A stretch of 49,537 nucleotides of DNA from a bacterium (GCA_021777135.1 JAJYDX010000010.1:1-49537); one strand, 5' to 3'; counted from the stretch's first letter, positions 1-8,151 are shown. Notes: generated by a model from the letters alone, not told the origin. Translations and numbers: made by a program.

Positions 1-349
1 AAAAATCCGGAACCTTGCAGTCCCTTAAAGAAATGGGCGATTTTGTAGCCGGTTTCAGCAAAGGAACCACGGACGCTATGGTAGAACGCATGGCTGGTAC
101 CGCCGAGAAACTGGCGGAACTAACGGATGTCCTAAGCGCGGATAATATGGCAGGCTTAATTAAAAAAGCACAGCATTTATCGGAATCTCTCGAGTCGTCT
201 TTGGATAAAATCTCCGAACTGGAAAAATCCGGAACCTTGCAGTCCCTTAAAGAAATGGGCGATTTTGTAGCCGGTTTCAGCAAAGGAACCACGGACGCTA
301 TGGTAGAACGCATGGCTGGTACCGCCGAGAAACTGGCGGAACTAACGGA
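1..349 (+). repeat. Perfect in-frame tandem duplication, 222-base period
   Basis: Bases 1-127 recur without a mismatch at 223-349. The 95 bases between them (128-222) are present once in the window. The period of 222 is a multiple of three, so the frame is kept. Identity at third codon positions argues for a very recent duplication, gene conversion, or an assembly effect. The left copy may extend past the window edge. Confidence 0.95.
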
Positions 350-782
350 ACTGACGCTTAACTATAACTTGAAACCCTTGCTCGATACTGGCGAAGCCTT
401 TATTAATAGCGGGACCCTGAACGACTTAGTAGAACTTTCAAACGGCGTTGCCGCAGCCAGAAGGATGATGACCGACGGGCTTATGGAAAGGGCGGTCGGA
501 ACAGGATTGGAATTAGTCGAAGCTCTTTTGACACAGATTGATATTAAAGAATTAATAAACGTTATCGACTGTTCTACTCATGAAACGCTTACGGAGTCTT
601 CAGATCCTAAATATCATAAAGGCGGAGTCCTGTCGCTGGTTTCAATGACTAAGGATCCAGATGTTATGAACGGGCTCAAATTTATGATGATTTTAGCTAA
701 AAATCTTGCTAAAAATTTAAAATTAAACGAACAGGATATATTCGTCCGTTCCGGTAGAACCGGTAAAACCGAATGTTATTAA
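3..782 (+). CDS. DUF1641-like protein, 5' end outside window
   Basis: The reading frame is open to the left edge, so the gene starts upstream. The TTG at 15 lies inside a repeated segment and is not a convincing start. The C-terminal part (GVLSLVSMTKDPDVMNGLKF and following) resembles DUF1641, a small helical family often encoded beside sulfide:quinone reductases and Hdr/hydrogenase-type flavoproteins; its biochemical role is not established. The visible protein is mostly amphipathic helix. Bases 1-127 and 223-349 are identical, so at least 42 residues (SGTLQSLKEMGDFV...) occur twice with a 222-base (74-residue) period. A hairpin terminator follows. An sqr-like gene upstream would fit, but that is inference. 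Confidence 0.6.
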   Translation, partial: KSGTLQSLKEMGDFVAGFSKGTTDAMVERMAGTAEKLAELTDVLSADNMAGLIKKAQHLSESLESSLDKISELEKSGTLQSLKEMGDFVAGFSKGTTDAMVERMAGTAEKLAELTELTLNYNLKPLLDTGEAFINSGTLNDLVELSNGVAAARRMMTDGLMERAVGTGLELVEALLTQIDIKELINVIDCSTHETLTESSDPKYHKGGVLSLVSMTKDPDVMNGLKFMMILAKNLAKNLKLNEQDIFVRSGRTGKTECY

Positions 783-821
783 AAAATAGCGCGGTTTAGT
801 CACGGAAATAACTTGTTTTTG

Positions 822-870
822 TCCCGCAGTTATCGTAAATAAATTTTTATGACGATTGCGGGATTTTTTT
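822..870 (+). terminator. Rho-independent terminator after the DUF1641-like gene
   Basis: TCCCGCA (822-828) pairs with TGCGGGA (857-863), extended by TCGT/ACGA around an AT-rich loop, and is followed by a run of T to 870. It closes the first transcription unit and separates it from the ammonium transporter gene. Confidence 0.75.
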
Positions 871-909
871 GTTTAAAATTATTTATAAAAAATGTTATTA
901 TTAAAAAGT

Positions 910-926
910 TTGATATTTAATATCAA
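910..926. promoter_or_regulatory. Dyad upstream of amt, possible operator
   Basis: TTGATATTTAATATCAA is a perfect 8+1+8 dyad, 40 bases before the amt start codon and just upstream of its GGGGGAG ribosome site. Its position suits a repressor or activator site for ammonium transport, but in such AT-rich DNA a chance palindrome is quite possible. Confidence 0.3.
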
Positions 927-965
927 TATTTTAGTAAAAATAATTCCAAAGGGGGAGTTATAAAA

Positions 966-2213
966 ATGGAAACAAATGTTGCCGCGTTTAGCGCGGGTAA
1001 TATTGCGTGGGTTTTAACTTCGGCTGCGCTAGTGTTAATGATGACACCTGCATTAGGTTTTTTCTATGGGGGGATGGTAAGGAAGAAAAATGTGTTAAAT
1101 ACCTTGTCCCTTAGTTTCGTAACTATTGCCACAGTCAGCTTTGTATGGATTTTATGGGGTTATTCGCTGTCTTTCGGACCTGATGCCTTAGGCGGATTTA
1201 TTGGAAATCTTAAATATTTAGGGCTTTCCGGCATGGGTGTAAGCCAACATTCAAGATATGCGGAATCTTTACCTTCGTATGTTTTTGTAGTTTTCCAGCT
1301 TATGTTCGCGATAATAACAGTAGCGTTAATAAGCGGTTCGCTTGTAGAAAGAGTAAAATTTTCTTCGTGGGTAGTATTTACGGCTATATGGCTTACAGTA
1401 GTTTATGCCCCAATAGCTCAGTGGGTATGGGGAATAGGCGGTATCTTTCAAAAAATGGGCGTTCTTGATTTTGCCGGCGGAACAGTAGTCCATATAAGCG
1501 CTGGATTTGCTGGACTTGCCGGTGCTTTAGTTTTAGGAAAAAGAAAAGGATATATGAAGGAAAATATAGTTCAGCCTAATCAGTTGGGATATACGATATT
1601 GGGAGCCGGACTTTTATGGTTTGGATGGTTCGGATTTAACGGCGGCAGCGCGCTTGCGGCAAATTCTATTGCCGCGTCGGCATTTTTAGTTACGAACACC
1701 GCTGCTGCATCCGCGGCTGTAAGCTGGATGATTGCGGAATGGATAAGGAACGGAAAGCCTACAAGCCTTGGTATAGTATCAGGTGCCATCGCTGGTCTTG
1801 CCACGATTACTCCCGCTTCCGGTTACGTAACTCCCGGCGCCGCAATAATAATTGGATTTGTAGCAGGTATTATATGCTTTTCAATGGTCGTCTTCATAAA
1901 GCCTAAGTTAGGTTACGACGACGCGCTGGATGTTTTTAGCGTTCACGGCGTGGGAAGCGTCTGGGGCGTTTTTGCGACAGGTTTATTTGCCGATCCTTTA
2001 GTTAATAAAGCCGGAGAAGGCTTGCTTTATGGCAATCCCAAACAGGTCTGGATTCAGGTGCTTACTATTATCGCCGTCGCCGCGTATTCATTTGTAATGA
2101 GTTTTATTATATTTAAGATACTTGATTTAGCAATGGGTCTTAGGGTAGATAAAGATTCGGAAACCATGGGACTGGATATAACACAGCACGAAGAAACAGG
2201 ATATAATCTATAA
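966..2213 (+). CDS. amt: Ammonium transporter, Amt/Mep/Rh family
   Basis: This inner-membrane channel carries ammonium (as NH3 plus H+) into the cell for nitrogen assimilation. The protein has 415 residues, normal for AmtB without a cleaved leader, and about eleven hydrophobic segments. The twin pore histidines are in GGTVVHISAGFAG and DVFSVHGVGSVWG. The N-terminus (WVLTSAALVLMMTPALGFFYGG) is the typical first helix with the FFYGG signature. The start is an ATG after a strong GGGGGAG site. No glnK/PII gene follows, which is unusual because amtB is commonly paired with one; the next genes are DsrE/DsrH-like. A dyad at 910-926 may regulate it. Confidence 0.95.
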   Translation: METNVAAFSAGNIAWVLTSAALVLMMTPALGFFYGGMVRKKNVLNTLSLSFVTIATVSFVWILWGYSLSFGPDALGGFIGNLKYLGLSGMGVSQHSRYAESLPSYVFVVFQLMFAIITVALISGSLVERVKFSSWVVFTAIWLTVVYAPIAQWVWGIGGIFQKMGVLDFAGGTVVHISAGFAGLAGALVLGKRKGYMKENIVQPNQLGYTILGAGLLWFGWFGFNGGSALAANSIAASAFLVTNTAAASAAVSWMIAEWIRNGKPTSLGIVSGAIAGLATITPASGYVTPGAAIIIGFVAGIICFSMVVFIKPKLGYDDALDVFSVHGVGSVWGVFATGLFADPLVNKAGEGLLYGNPKQVWIQVLTIIAVAAYSFVMSFIIFKILDLAMGLRVDKDSETMGLDITQHEETGYNL

Positions 2214-2245
2214 ATAACTGCATTAGAGGGCGATAAGTAAAGCGT

Positions 2246-2527
2246 ATGAAGAGGATAGCAGTCTTGCTTGCGGAAAAAGAAGGATATTCCGAAGGTTTGC
2301 GAATGGCCGCAGGATTAAGCCTTTTAGACGATAAGGTAGATGTTTATCTTTTAAACGGTGATTTTGCCCAAGCTGATTTGACGGCCATAGAAAATCATCT
2401 CAGCATGATGAGAACCGTCGGAATAGGACTGTATTCCAATTTTGAAAAAGAAGGTTTTGATTTTATAAGCACATCAGATTTAGGAAAAGATTTATTGAAG
2501 TATGAGTATGTATTTTCGTACAGATGA
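2246..2527 (+). CDS. DsrE-family small protein lacking cysteine
   Basis: A 93-residue protein with the alpha/beta opening MKRIAVLLAEKEGYSEGLRMA and a VDVYLLNGDF strand, matching the DsrE/TusD-like fold. Active members of that family carry sulfane sulfur on a cysteine. No cysteine is present anywhere in this protein, so it probably does not act as a persulfide carrier itself; a structural or regulatory partner role is possible. Its stop overlaps the next start (ATGA at 2524), so the two genes are translationally coupled. The family call rests on fold-like pattern and length only. Confidence 0.55.
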   Translation: MKRIAVLLAEKEGYSEGLRMAAGLSLLDDKVDVYLLNGDFAQADLTAIENHLSMMRTVGIGLYSNFEKEGFDFISTSDLGKDLLKYEYVFSYR

Positions 2528-2712
2528 AAATTTTATATTTAATGAAAGAAAAATATGACGACGATTTTTTAAAATCGTTTAAATATATAATCGATGCCCA
2601 AATTGCAGAAGGCATCGAAGTCCTGACGATAAACCTTTACGATGGTGAAAATATCGATTATACTTCGTTGACCGATAAGATTTTTTCATATGACCGCGTA
2701 GTATGCGTGTAG
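2524..2712 (+). CDS. Small DsrH/TusB-like protein, possibly shortened
   Basis: A 62-residue protein starting MKILYLMKEKYDDDFLKSF and ending in YDRVVCV. Coupling by a 4-base overlap to a DsrE-like gene, the beta-strand start, and a cysteine near the C-terminus suggest a DsrH/TusB-type partner. Those proteins usually have about 90-100 residues, so this one is short. The stop codon falls inside an imperfect GTAGTATGCGT repeat (2698-2728), so slippage may have truncated the gene. The identification is tentative; it may be an unrelated small protein. Confidence 0.4.
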   Translation: MKILYLMKEKYDDDFLKSFKYIIDAQIAEGIEVLTINLYDGENIDYTSLTDKIFSYDRVVCV

Positions 2713-2728
2713 TATGTGTAGTATACGT
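2698..2728 (+). repeat. Imperfect short direct repeat over a stop codon
   Basis: GTAGTATGCGT, GTAGTATGT and GTAGTATACGT follow one another directly and contain the TAG stop of the small DsrH-like gene. It looks like a slippage product. Confidence 0.6.
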
Positions 2729-2762
2729 TTAGTAAAATAAATTAGTCGGAGGTTAAATTTTT

Positions 2763-3539
2763 ATGGATTATGGAATGGGAAATAGGCTTTCCAGAATTAT
2801 TAAGCCAAAAGACGGCAAAACTGTTATGTTGGCCGTTGACCACGGGTATTTTATGGGACCGACCGGTGGACTTGAAAATATAGGCAAGTCCGTTACCCCG
2901 CTTTTAAGGTATGCCGATTCTTTAATGCTTACCCGCGGTATTTTAAGAAGCCATATTGACCCTAAAATCGATATTCCAATAGTTTTACGCGCAAGCGGCG
3001 GAACGAGCATTCTTAAAGACGACCTGTCGGACGAGGATATCGCAGTTTCTATGGAAGACGCCGTAAGGTTAAATGTAAGCGCGGTAGCTTTGTCTATTTT
3101 TATCGGTTCTAAAAATGAAAAACAGGGTATAATAAATCTGTCAAAATTAGTGGATAAAGGTTATAAATACGGTATTCCAGTTCTTGCCGTTACCGCGGTT
3201 GGAAGGGAAATGACCAGAGACGCCCGTTATTTATCTTTGTCCGTTAGGATTGCGGCAGAAACTGGGGCGTCAATAGTTAAAACATACTATTGCGAAGATT
3301 TCGAAAAGGTTGTGGAAACATGCCCCGTACCGGTTGTGGTTGCCGGAGGTAAAAAAACTTCGGAGGCAGAAGCCATCAAACTTGCGTATGACGCTGTTAA
3401 ACATGGAGCATCCGGCGTTGATATGGGCAGAAATATATTTCAATCCGAAAAACCAATAAATATGATTAAAGCGGTGAAAGCGGTAGTCCACAAAGGAATT
3501 TCGCCGGAAGAGGCTTATAACTCTATATATAATATATGA
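2763..3539 (+). CDS. Class I aldolase of DhnA/LsrF type
   Basis: A 258-residue TIM-barrel aldolase. The family includes DhnA-type fructose-bisphosphate aldolase, LsrF (processing of phospho-AI-2) and archaeal ADH synthase of the alternative shikimate route. Visible signatures are MLAVDHGYFMGP (residues 22-33), the Schiff-base lysine in GASIVKTYY (Lys173), and the phosphate-binding VVVAGGKK and GVDMGRNIFQ segments. A good GGAGG site precedes the ATG. No other lsr genes are seen nearby, so an AI-2 role is not supported. A sugar-phosphate or amino-sugar aldol reaction is the safest statement. The next gene starts 10 bases after the stop. Confidence 0.75.
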   Translation: MDYGMGNRLSRIIKPKDGKTVMLAVDHGYFMGPTGGLENIGKSVTPLLRYADSLMLTRGILRSHIDPKIDIPIVLRASGGTSILKDDLSDEDIAVSMEDAVRLNVSAVALSIFIGSKNEKQGIINLSKLVDKGYKYGIPVLAVTAVGREMTRDARYLSLSVRIAAETGASIVKTYYCEDFEKVVETCPVPVVVAGGKKTSEAEAIKLAYDAVKHGASGVDMGRNIFQSEKPINMIKAVKAVVHKGISPEEAYNSIYNI

Positions 3540-3549
3540 AATATAATTC

Positions 3550-5751
3550 GTGAATAATTTAAAAAGCGAAAAAAGTTCTTATTTAAAATCTGCTGTCCAC
3601 CAGCCCGTAGACTGGTATCCATGGTGCGCAGAGGCTTTCGAAAAAGCAAAAGAAAAAGATATGCCGGTTCTCCTTGATATTGGAGCCGTATGGTGCCACT
3701 GGTGCCATGTAATGGACGGGGAATCTTACGAAGATGAGGAAACCGCGGCAATAATAAACGGAAATTATATAGCCGTAAAGGTAGATAAAGACGAAAGACC
3801 GGACATTGACTCCAGATATCAGAAAGCCGTCAGCGCTTTTTCCGGAACAGGAGGCTGGCCTTTAACCGCTTTTTTAACATACGAAGGATATCTTTTTTAC
3901 GGAGGCACTTATTTTCCTAAAGAATCAAATTATGGACTTCCCGCATATAAGTCTGTTTTGTCTGAAATAGCTAAATATTATCGTGAAAATAAAGAATCTG
4001 TTTTTATCCAAAGTCTCGATTTCTATAAAAGAATTTCTGAAGACCATAATAAATCCCCTATCTTTAATATAAATATTAAAAGAATAAACGACGCGATAAA
4101 AAAAGACAACTCTTTAAATACCGATTACGTAAAGCGCTTTGTAAACGAAGGGGCATTTGAATTCAAACTTCATTTTGACGAAATTAACGGAGGACTGGAT
4201 GAATCTCCGAAGTTTTTTTATTTTTCCGCATTAGAACTTCTTGCATGGGATTATATAGCAAACAATGACAAGGATTCGCTAAACAAGGGGTTCTTTACCT
4301 TAAAAAAAATGGCTGCCGGAGGGGTATTTGACCATGTAGGAGGCGGTTTTCACAGATATTCTACCGATAAAAAATGGATAATTCCGCATTTTGAAAAACT
4401 TGCCGAAATCAACGCTCAGGCTTTAAGAGTTTATTCATACTATTACAGATTGACCGGCAATAAGATTATGCTGAATGTTATAAACAAAACTCTAGATTTT
4501 ATATATGGCGAACTATACGACGGGTTTAACGGCGGTTTTTATACAAGCGTAGATGCCGATACCGGTTATAACGACGATGGAAGGTTCTTCACGTGGACTT
4601 ATGAAGAATTTAAGGAAATTTTTAATACCAAGGAAGAGTTCAAAGCTGCCGTAGAATTGTTTAATATAAACAAAGAAGGAATAATGCGCCGTTCTGAAAC
4701 GGAAAATCCTTCCGATGGCAGCTTTGCAGGAAAAAATTTAAATTTTGACGGCATTACCAATGTATTATACGTTGAAAACAATGAAAACGCCTTAGGCGGT
4801 AAATTATATGACGGCATCATATCAAAGCTAAAATCTTTCAGGGAAAAAAGAAAAAAACCTTTTACCGACAAAATAAAATATTCATCAGTCAACGGAAGTC
4901 TTATTTATTCTGTTACCGAGTTAAGTAAAATTTTCAGCCCTTTCGATGCTAACCGGCATAAGCTAAATGCAATTGCCGAAAAATCGATTAAAATTTTTAT
5001 TGATGTTTTTGATAAAAACGGAGACGTCGGAAGATTTACCGTAGAACAGGGAGGTTCCGTCTTAGAGGATAACGCGTATATTATTCTGGCGCTTATAGGA
5101 CTGTTTGAAACAACGTCTAAGCCTTTATATTTTATTTATGCTAAAAAAATAGCCGAGTATGTTATTAAAAATTTTTATGACAGCGGGACAGGCGGTTTTT
5201 TCGATATAATTCACACTACGAGGAGTTCAAAAATCGGTTTTTTAAGCCATAAGGAAAAAAATATAACTGATTATGGAGGATATTCGCAAAATTCTTCTAT
5301 ATTGACGGCTATGTCTAAATTGTATGCGCTTACAGGCGAAGCCCAGTTTAAAAACGTAATACTGAAATCTTTCGAATATTTTATAAACGAGGCAAATATG
5401 CTAAAGCATAATGCGTCCGGTTACTTAATAAGTCTGATTAATTACGCGTTTGGCGCTAATATTAATATTATAACAGGCAGATACGGAGATAAAGCGGTTG
5501 GAGATTTTTTCGATGCGGCTTATAAATTAAACGACACCGGTAAACTAAAGTCAAATTTCAATTCTTATAATATTTTTGTAGATATAAATAATAAAGAGCT
5601 GACTGATAGCTATTCATCTTTTGAAAGTTTTGGAAAAGGAGACGCTTTAATTCTTGAAGAAATTAGAAAAGCGTTGACGGAATTCGGCAGGGTAAAAAAG
5701 CCTTTAGTTTTTCAATGCGGTAATAAATCATGCACGGTAAAAATTTTATAA
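3550..5751 (+). CDS. DUF255 thioredoxin-domain protein (YyaL/SSP411 family)
   Basis: A 733-residue cytoplasmic protein with no signal peptide. Residues 10-165 form the DUF255 thioredoxin-like domain with WCHWCHVM (Cys49, Cys52) and the typical ending of this region, GGWPLTAFLTYEG...YFP. The remainder is a six-hairpin (alpha/alpha)6 region with FGGVFDHVGGGFHRYSTD-like repeats of the family (AAGGVFDHVGGGFHRYSTD at about residue 255). Family length is about 650-750. Function is poorly defined: redox plus a glycosidase-like fold. Start is GTG at 3550, ten bases after the aldolase stop; the N-terminus NNLKSEKSSYLKSAVHQPVDW matches the family start. Confidence 0.85.
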   Translation: MNNLKSEKSSYLKSAVHQPVDWYPWCAEAFEKAKEKDMPVLLDIGAVWCHWCHVMDGESYEDEETAAIINGNYIAVKVDKDERPDIDSRYQKAVSAFSGTGGWPLTAFLTYEGYLFYGGTYFPKESNYGLPAYKSVLSEIAKYYRENKESVFIQSLDFYKRISEDHNKSPIFNINIKRINDAIKKDNSLNTDYVKRFVNEGAFEFKLHFDEINGGLDESPKFFYFSALELLAWDYIANNDKDSLNKGFFTLKKMAAGGVFDHVGGGFHRYSTDKKWIIPHFEKLAEINAQALRVYSYYYRLTGNKIMLNVINKTLDFIYGELYDGFNGGFYTSVDADTGYNDDGRFFTWTYEEFKEIFNTKEEFKAAVELFNINKEGIMRRSETENPSDGSFAGKNLNFDGITNVLYVENNENALGGKLYDGIISKLKSFREKRKKPFTDKIKYSSVNGSLIYSVTELSKIFSPFDANRHKLNAIAEKSIKIFIDVFDKNGDVGRFTVEQGGSVLEDNAYIILALIGLFETTSKPLYFIYAKKIAEYVIKNFYDSGTGGFFDIIHTTRSSKIGFLSHKEKNITDYGGYSQNSSILTAMSKLYALTGEAQFKNVILKSFEYFINEANMLKHNASGYLISLINYAFGANINIITGRYGDKAVGDFFDAAYKLNDTGKLKSNFNSYNIFVDINNKELTDSYSSFESFGKGDALILEEIRKALTEFGRVKKPLVFQCGNKSCTVKIL

Positions 5752-5794
5752 GTTGAAAAATTAAATAAAAAAAATAAAATTATGCCGATAATTC

Positions 5795-5824
5795 TTGACA
5801 TAAATTAATATGTTGTAGTAATAT
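5795..5824 (+). promoter_or_regulatory. Sigma-70-like promoter for the LysM-NlpC/P60 gene
   Basis: A perfect -35 TTGACA (5795-5800) is followed after 18 bases by TAATAT (5819-5824), about 78 bases ahead of the start codon. It gives the hydrolase gene its own transcript, separate from the DUF255 gene. Confidence 0.55.
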
Positions 5825-5836
5825 ACTTTACTATTG

Positions 5837-5901
5837 GTATGCAGGCAATCGGCATACAAGGTATATATACAGTTTAACGGTTTAAAAACGGGGGAACCTG
5901 C
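5837..5901 (+). other. 5' leader with hairpin, LysM-NlpC/P60 gene
   Basis: GTATGC (5837-5842) and GCATAC (5852-5857) form a 6-bp hairpin in the predicted leader. The leader ends with CGGGGGAACC directly before the ATG, which also serves as ribosome site. GGGGAACC recalls a conserved block of the ydaO c-di-AMP riboswitch, which often precedes cell-wall hydrolases, but the rest of that motif is not recognisable and there is little room for it. Confidence 0.25.
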
Positions 5902-7212
5902 ATGAAAAGAGTATTGGTTTTACCGATATTTTTTACAATACTTTTTGTTTTAATTACAAATGCTTATTCTTACGTTAAACTTGTCGTGGTTCGTCCGGGA
6001 GCAACACTAGGTCAGATTGCAGGCGCGCATAATACCACGGTAGCGTCTATAATGTCTTTAAACGGTCTTCATAACTATGTCATATATCCTGGCGAAAAAC
6101 TAAAAGTTCCTTCCGCAGGAGGCTCATATCGTCCGTATCATCCGGCTCCGTCATTCGGTCATTACACTGTTCAGTTCGGAGACACCCTTTCTTTGATTGC
6201 GCAGAAATATGGAACGTCAATCGCTGAACTAAGAAAGTTAAACCACCTATATTCTAACGTCATAAGGCAGGGGGCTGTTCTTACCGTGCCGCTTCAAAAT
6301 AACGGAAACGGCGCAGGAGCTTCGCAGGCCGTCGCATATATAACCGTTCGTCCGGGAGCAACACTAGGTCAGATTGCAGGCGCGCATAATACCACGGTAG
6401 CGTCTATAATGTCTTTAAACGGTCTTCATAACTATGTCATATATCCTGGCGAAAAACTAAAAGTTCCTTCCGCAGGAGGCTCATATCGTCCGTATCATCC
6501 GGCTCCGTCATTCGGTCATTACACTGTTCAGTTCGGAGACACCCTTTCTTTGATTGCGCAGAAATATGGAACGTCAATCGCTGAACTAAGAAAGTTAAAC
6601 CACCTATATTCTAACGTCATAAGGCAGGGGGCTGTTCTTACCGTGCCGGAAAGCTATAATACATACAAAACATATAAAACGGCTCAAAACAATATCAATG
6701 CCGCAGAAAAAAATTATAATTACTATGGCAATAATAATTATAATACTCCTAAAGAAACGACTTTTACGATTTTAAATAAAAATAATTGCAAAGTTGAAAA
6801 TAATACCCATAGGAGCATTGCATCGGGCAATTTAGGAAAATTCAGCATTGGAAAAAAAATAGTAAATGTTGCATACAGATATAAAGGAGTTCCTTATGTA
6901 TGGGGAGGAACAAACGACAATGGAATGGATTGTTCCGGTTTAATCCAACATGTTTTTTTAAAACTAGGTATACATCTTCCAAGGACGGCGGCTGAGCAGG
7001 CCAGGCTTGGCACGTATGTTCCTAAAGATGAGCTTAAACCCGGGGATTTACTTTTTTTTAGAACATACGCTTCATACATTTCGCATGTCGGAATATATAT
7101 CGGTCACGGAAAATTTATACAGGAAAATTACGATGCGGGCAAGGTAACTATTAACAGCCTTAACGACGAATATTTTGAAAGAACATACGCTTTTGCTAAA
7201 TCCGTTAGATAA
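5902..7212 (+). CDS. Exported LysM / NlpC-P60 peptidoglycan endopeptidase
   Basis: A 436-residue secreted cell-wall enzyme. The signal peptide is MKRVLVLPIFFTILFVLITNAYS. Four LysM peptidoglycan-binding modules follow (about residues 28-250) as two pairs; each pair is VRPGATLGQIAGAHNTT... then HYTVQFGDTLSLIAQKYG... . After an Asn/Tyr-rich linker comes the NlpC/P60 domain (about 315-436) with catalytic Cys344 in MDCSGL and His395 in SHVGIYIGHG. Such enzymes cleave the D-Glu to diamino-acid bond in stem peptides during growth or division. The two LysM pairs are encoded by perfectly identical 303-base segments. It has its own promoter; lgt follows 57 bases later. Confidence 0.9.
   Translation: MKRVLVLPIFFTILFVLITNAYSYVKLVVVRPGATLGQIAGAHNTTVASIMSLNGLHNYVIYPGEKLKVPSAGGSYRPYHPAPSFGHYTVQFGDTLSLIAQKYGTSIAELRKLNHLYSNVIRQGAVLTVPLQNNGNGAGASQAVAYITVRPGATLGQIAGAHNTTVASIMSLNGLHNYVIYPGEKLKVPSAGGSYRPYHPAPSFGHYTVQFGDTLSLIAQKYGTSIAELRKLNHLYSNVIRQGAVLTVPESYNTYKTYKTAQNNINAAEKNYNYYGNNNYNTPKETTFTILNKNNCKVENNTHRSIASGNLGKFSIGKKIVNVAYRYKGVPYVWGGTNDNGMDCSGLIQHVFLKLGIHLPRTAAEQARLGTYVPKDELKPGDLLFFRTYASYISHVGIYIGHGKFIQENYDAGKVTINSLNDEYFERTYAFAKSVR
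5989..6648 (+). repeat. Perfect 303-base in-frame duplication of a LysM pair
   Basis: Bases 5989-6291 and 6346-6648 are identical (offset 357 bases, 119 codons). The 54 bases between them encode a short linker (LQNNGNGAGASQAVAYIT). No silent differences exist between copies, so the duplication is very recent, is kept uniform by conversion, or is an assembly product. Confidence 0.95.
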
Positions 7213-7268
7213 ATCAATCCTTTATTTTAATAATTATATAACTAAACAGGAGACCGTAAGGATAAAAT

Positions 7269-8135
7269 ATGCTTAATTTTAATAACTGGTATGCGCCTAC
7301 GCCCGTCGTTTTCTTTGGAAATATTCCCGTACACTGGTACGGAATATTAATAGGAATAGGTTTTGTAGTGGGTATCGCAATTGCTTATTTTAGGGCAAAA
7401 TCATGGGGTGAAGACCCTGAAAATATTATAAATATAATGGTTTTTGCCATACCGGTTTCTATTGTCTTCGCCCGACTTTATTATGTAGTATTCGCATGGG
7501 GATATTACGCAAATAATCTCCCAAGCGTTTTTTATATATGGCAGGGAGGATTAGCTATATACGGCGGCGAAATAGGAGGTCTTTTAACCCTTTACATTTA
7601 TACTCGCGTAAAAAAACTTAATATTTGGCTTTATATTGATATGCTTGCCCCCAGTCTTCTTCTTGGTCAGGCAATTGGCAGATGGGGAAATTTCATAGAC
7701 CAGCAGGCTTTCGGTTATCCGGTTAAATGGGGATTGCCTATCGCGGAAGGATTGCGTCCGGTTAATGCCTATACGCCCAAACATCTTATATTTGGTTTAT
7801 GGGGGTATCCTTTCCAATCGGCGCGTCCGGAAAATCTTACTATGTATTCTCATTTCGAGCCTTCTTTCTTTTTTGAATCGATGCCGGACTTTTTAGGTTT
7901 TATATTTTTAATATGGCTTTCCAGAAAAAAACCGAAAGTTGCCGGAAAAATCCTTATAGGATATTTAATATGGTACGGAATTACCAGATTTTTTACGGAA
8001 GGTACCAGAATAGACAGCTTATGGTTAGGAAACAGCATCAGAATTTCTCAGGTTTTAAGTATGTTTGCTGTTATTATTTCTATAGGGGTTTTGATTTACA
8101 GGCACTACAGGTTTAAAGAAACAGTGCTAAGATAG
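7269..8135 (+). CDS. lgt: Prolipoprotein diacylglyceryl transferase
   Basis: This inner-membrane enzyme moves diacylglycerol from phosphatidylglycerol to the lipobox cysteine of prolipoproteins. The 288-residue protein has about seven hydrophobic segments, an early HWYGILIGIGF motif, GGLAIYGGEIGG, the Lgt signature as GRWGNFIDQQAFG, and a late YGITRFFTEGTR motif. In the signature the usual N-x-E reads D-Q-Q, so the important glutamate (Glu151 in E. coli numbering) is glutamine. Otherwise the protein looks intact. The ATG follows AGGAGACC. It probably shares a transcript with the barrel protein, which starts 17 bases later. Confidence 0.92.
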   Translation: MLNFNNWYAPTPVVFFGNIPVHWYGILIGIGFVVGIAIAYFRAKSWGEDPENIINIMVFAIPVSIVFARLYYVVFAWGYYANNLPSVFYIWQGGLAIYGGEIGGLLTLYIYTRVKKLNIWLYIDMLAPSLLLGQAIGRWGNFIDQQAFGYPVKWGLPIAEGLRPVNAYTPKHLIFGLWGYPFQSARPENLTMYSHFEPSFFFESMPDFLGFIFLIWLSRKKPKVAGKILIGYLIWYGITRFFTEGTRIDSLWLGNSIRISQVLSMFAVIISIGVLIYRHYRFKETVLR

Positions 8136-8151
8136 AGATAATATAATAAAA

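Noticed and set aside
5837-5910. ydaO c-di-AMP riboswitch
   Set aside because: Only one short block matches; the rest of the fold is not recognised and there is not enough room, so it is listed only as a leader.
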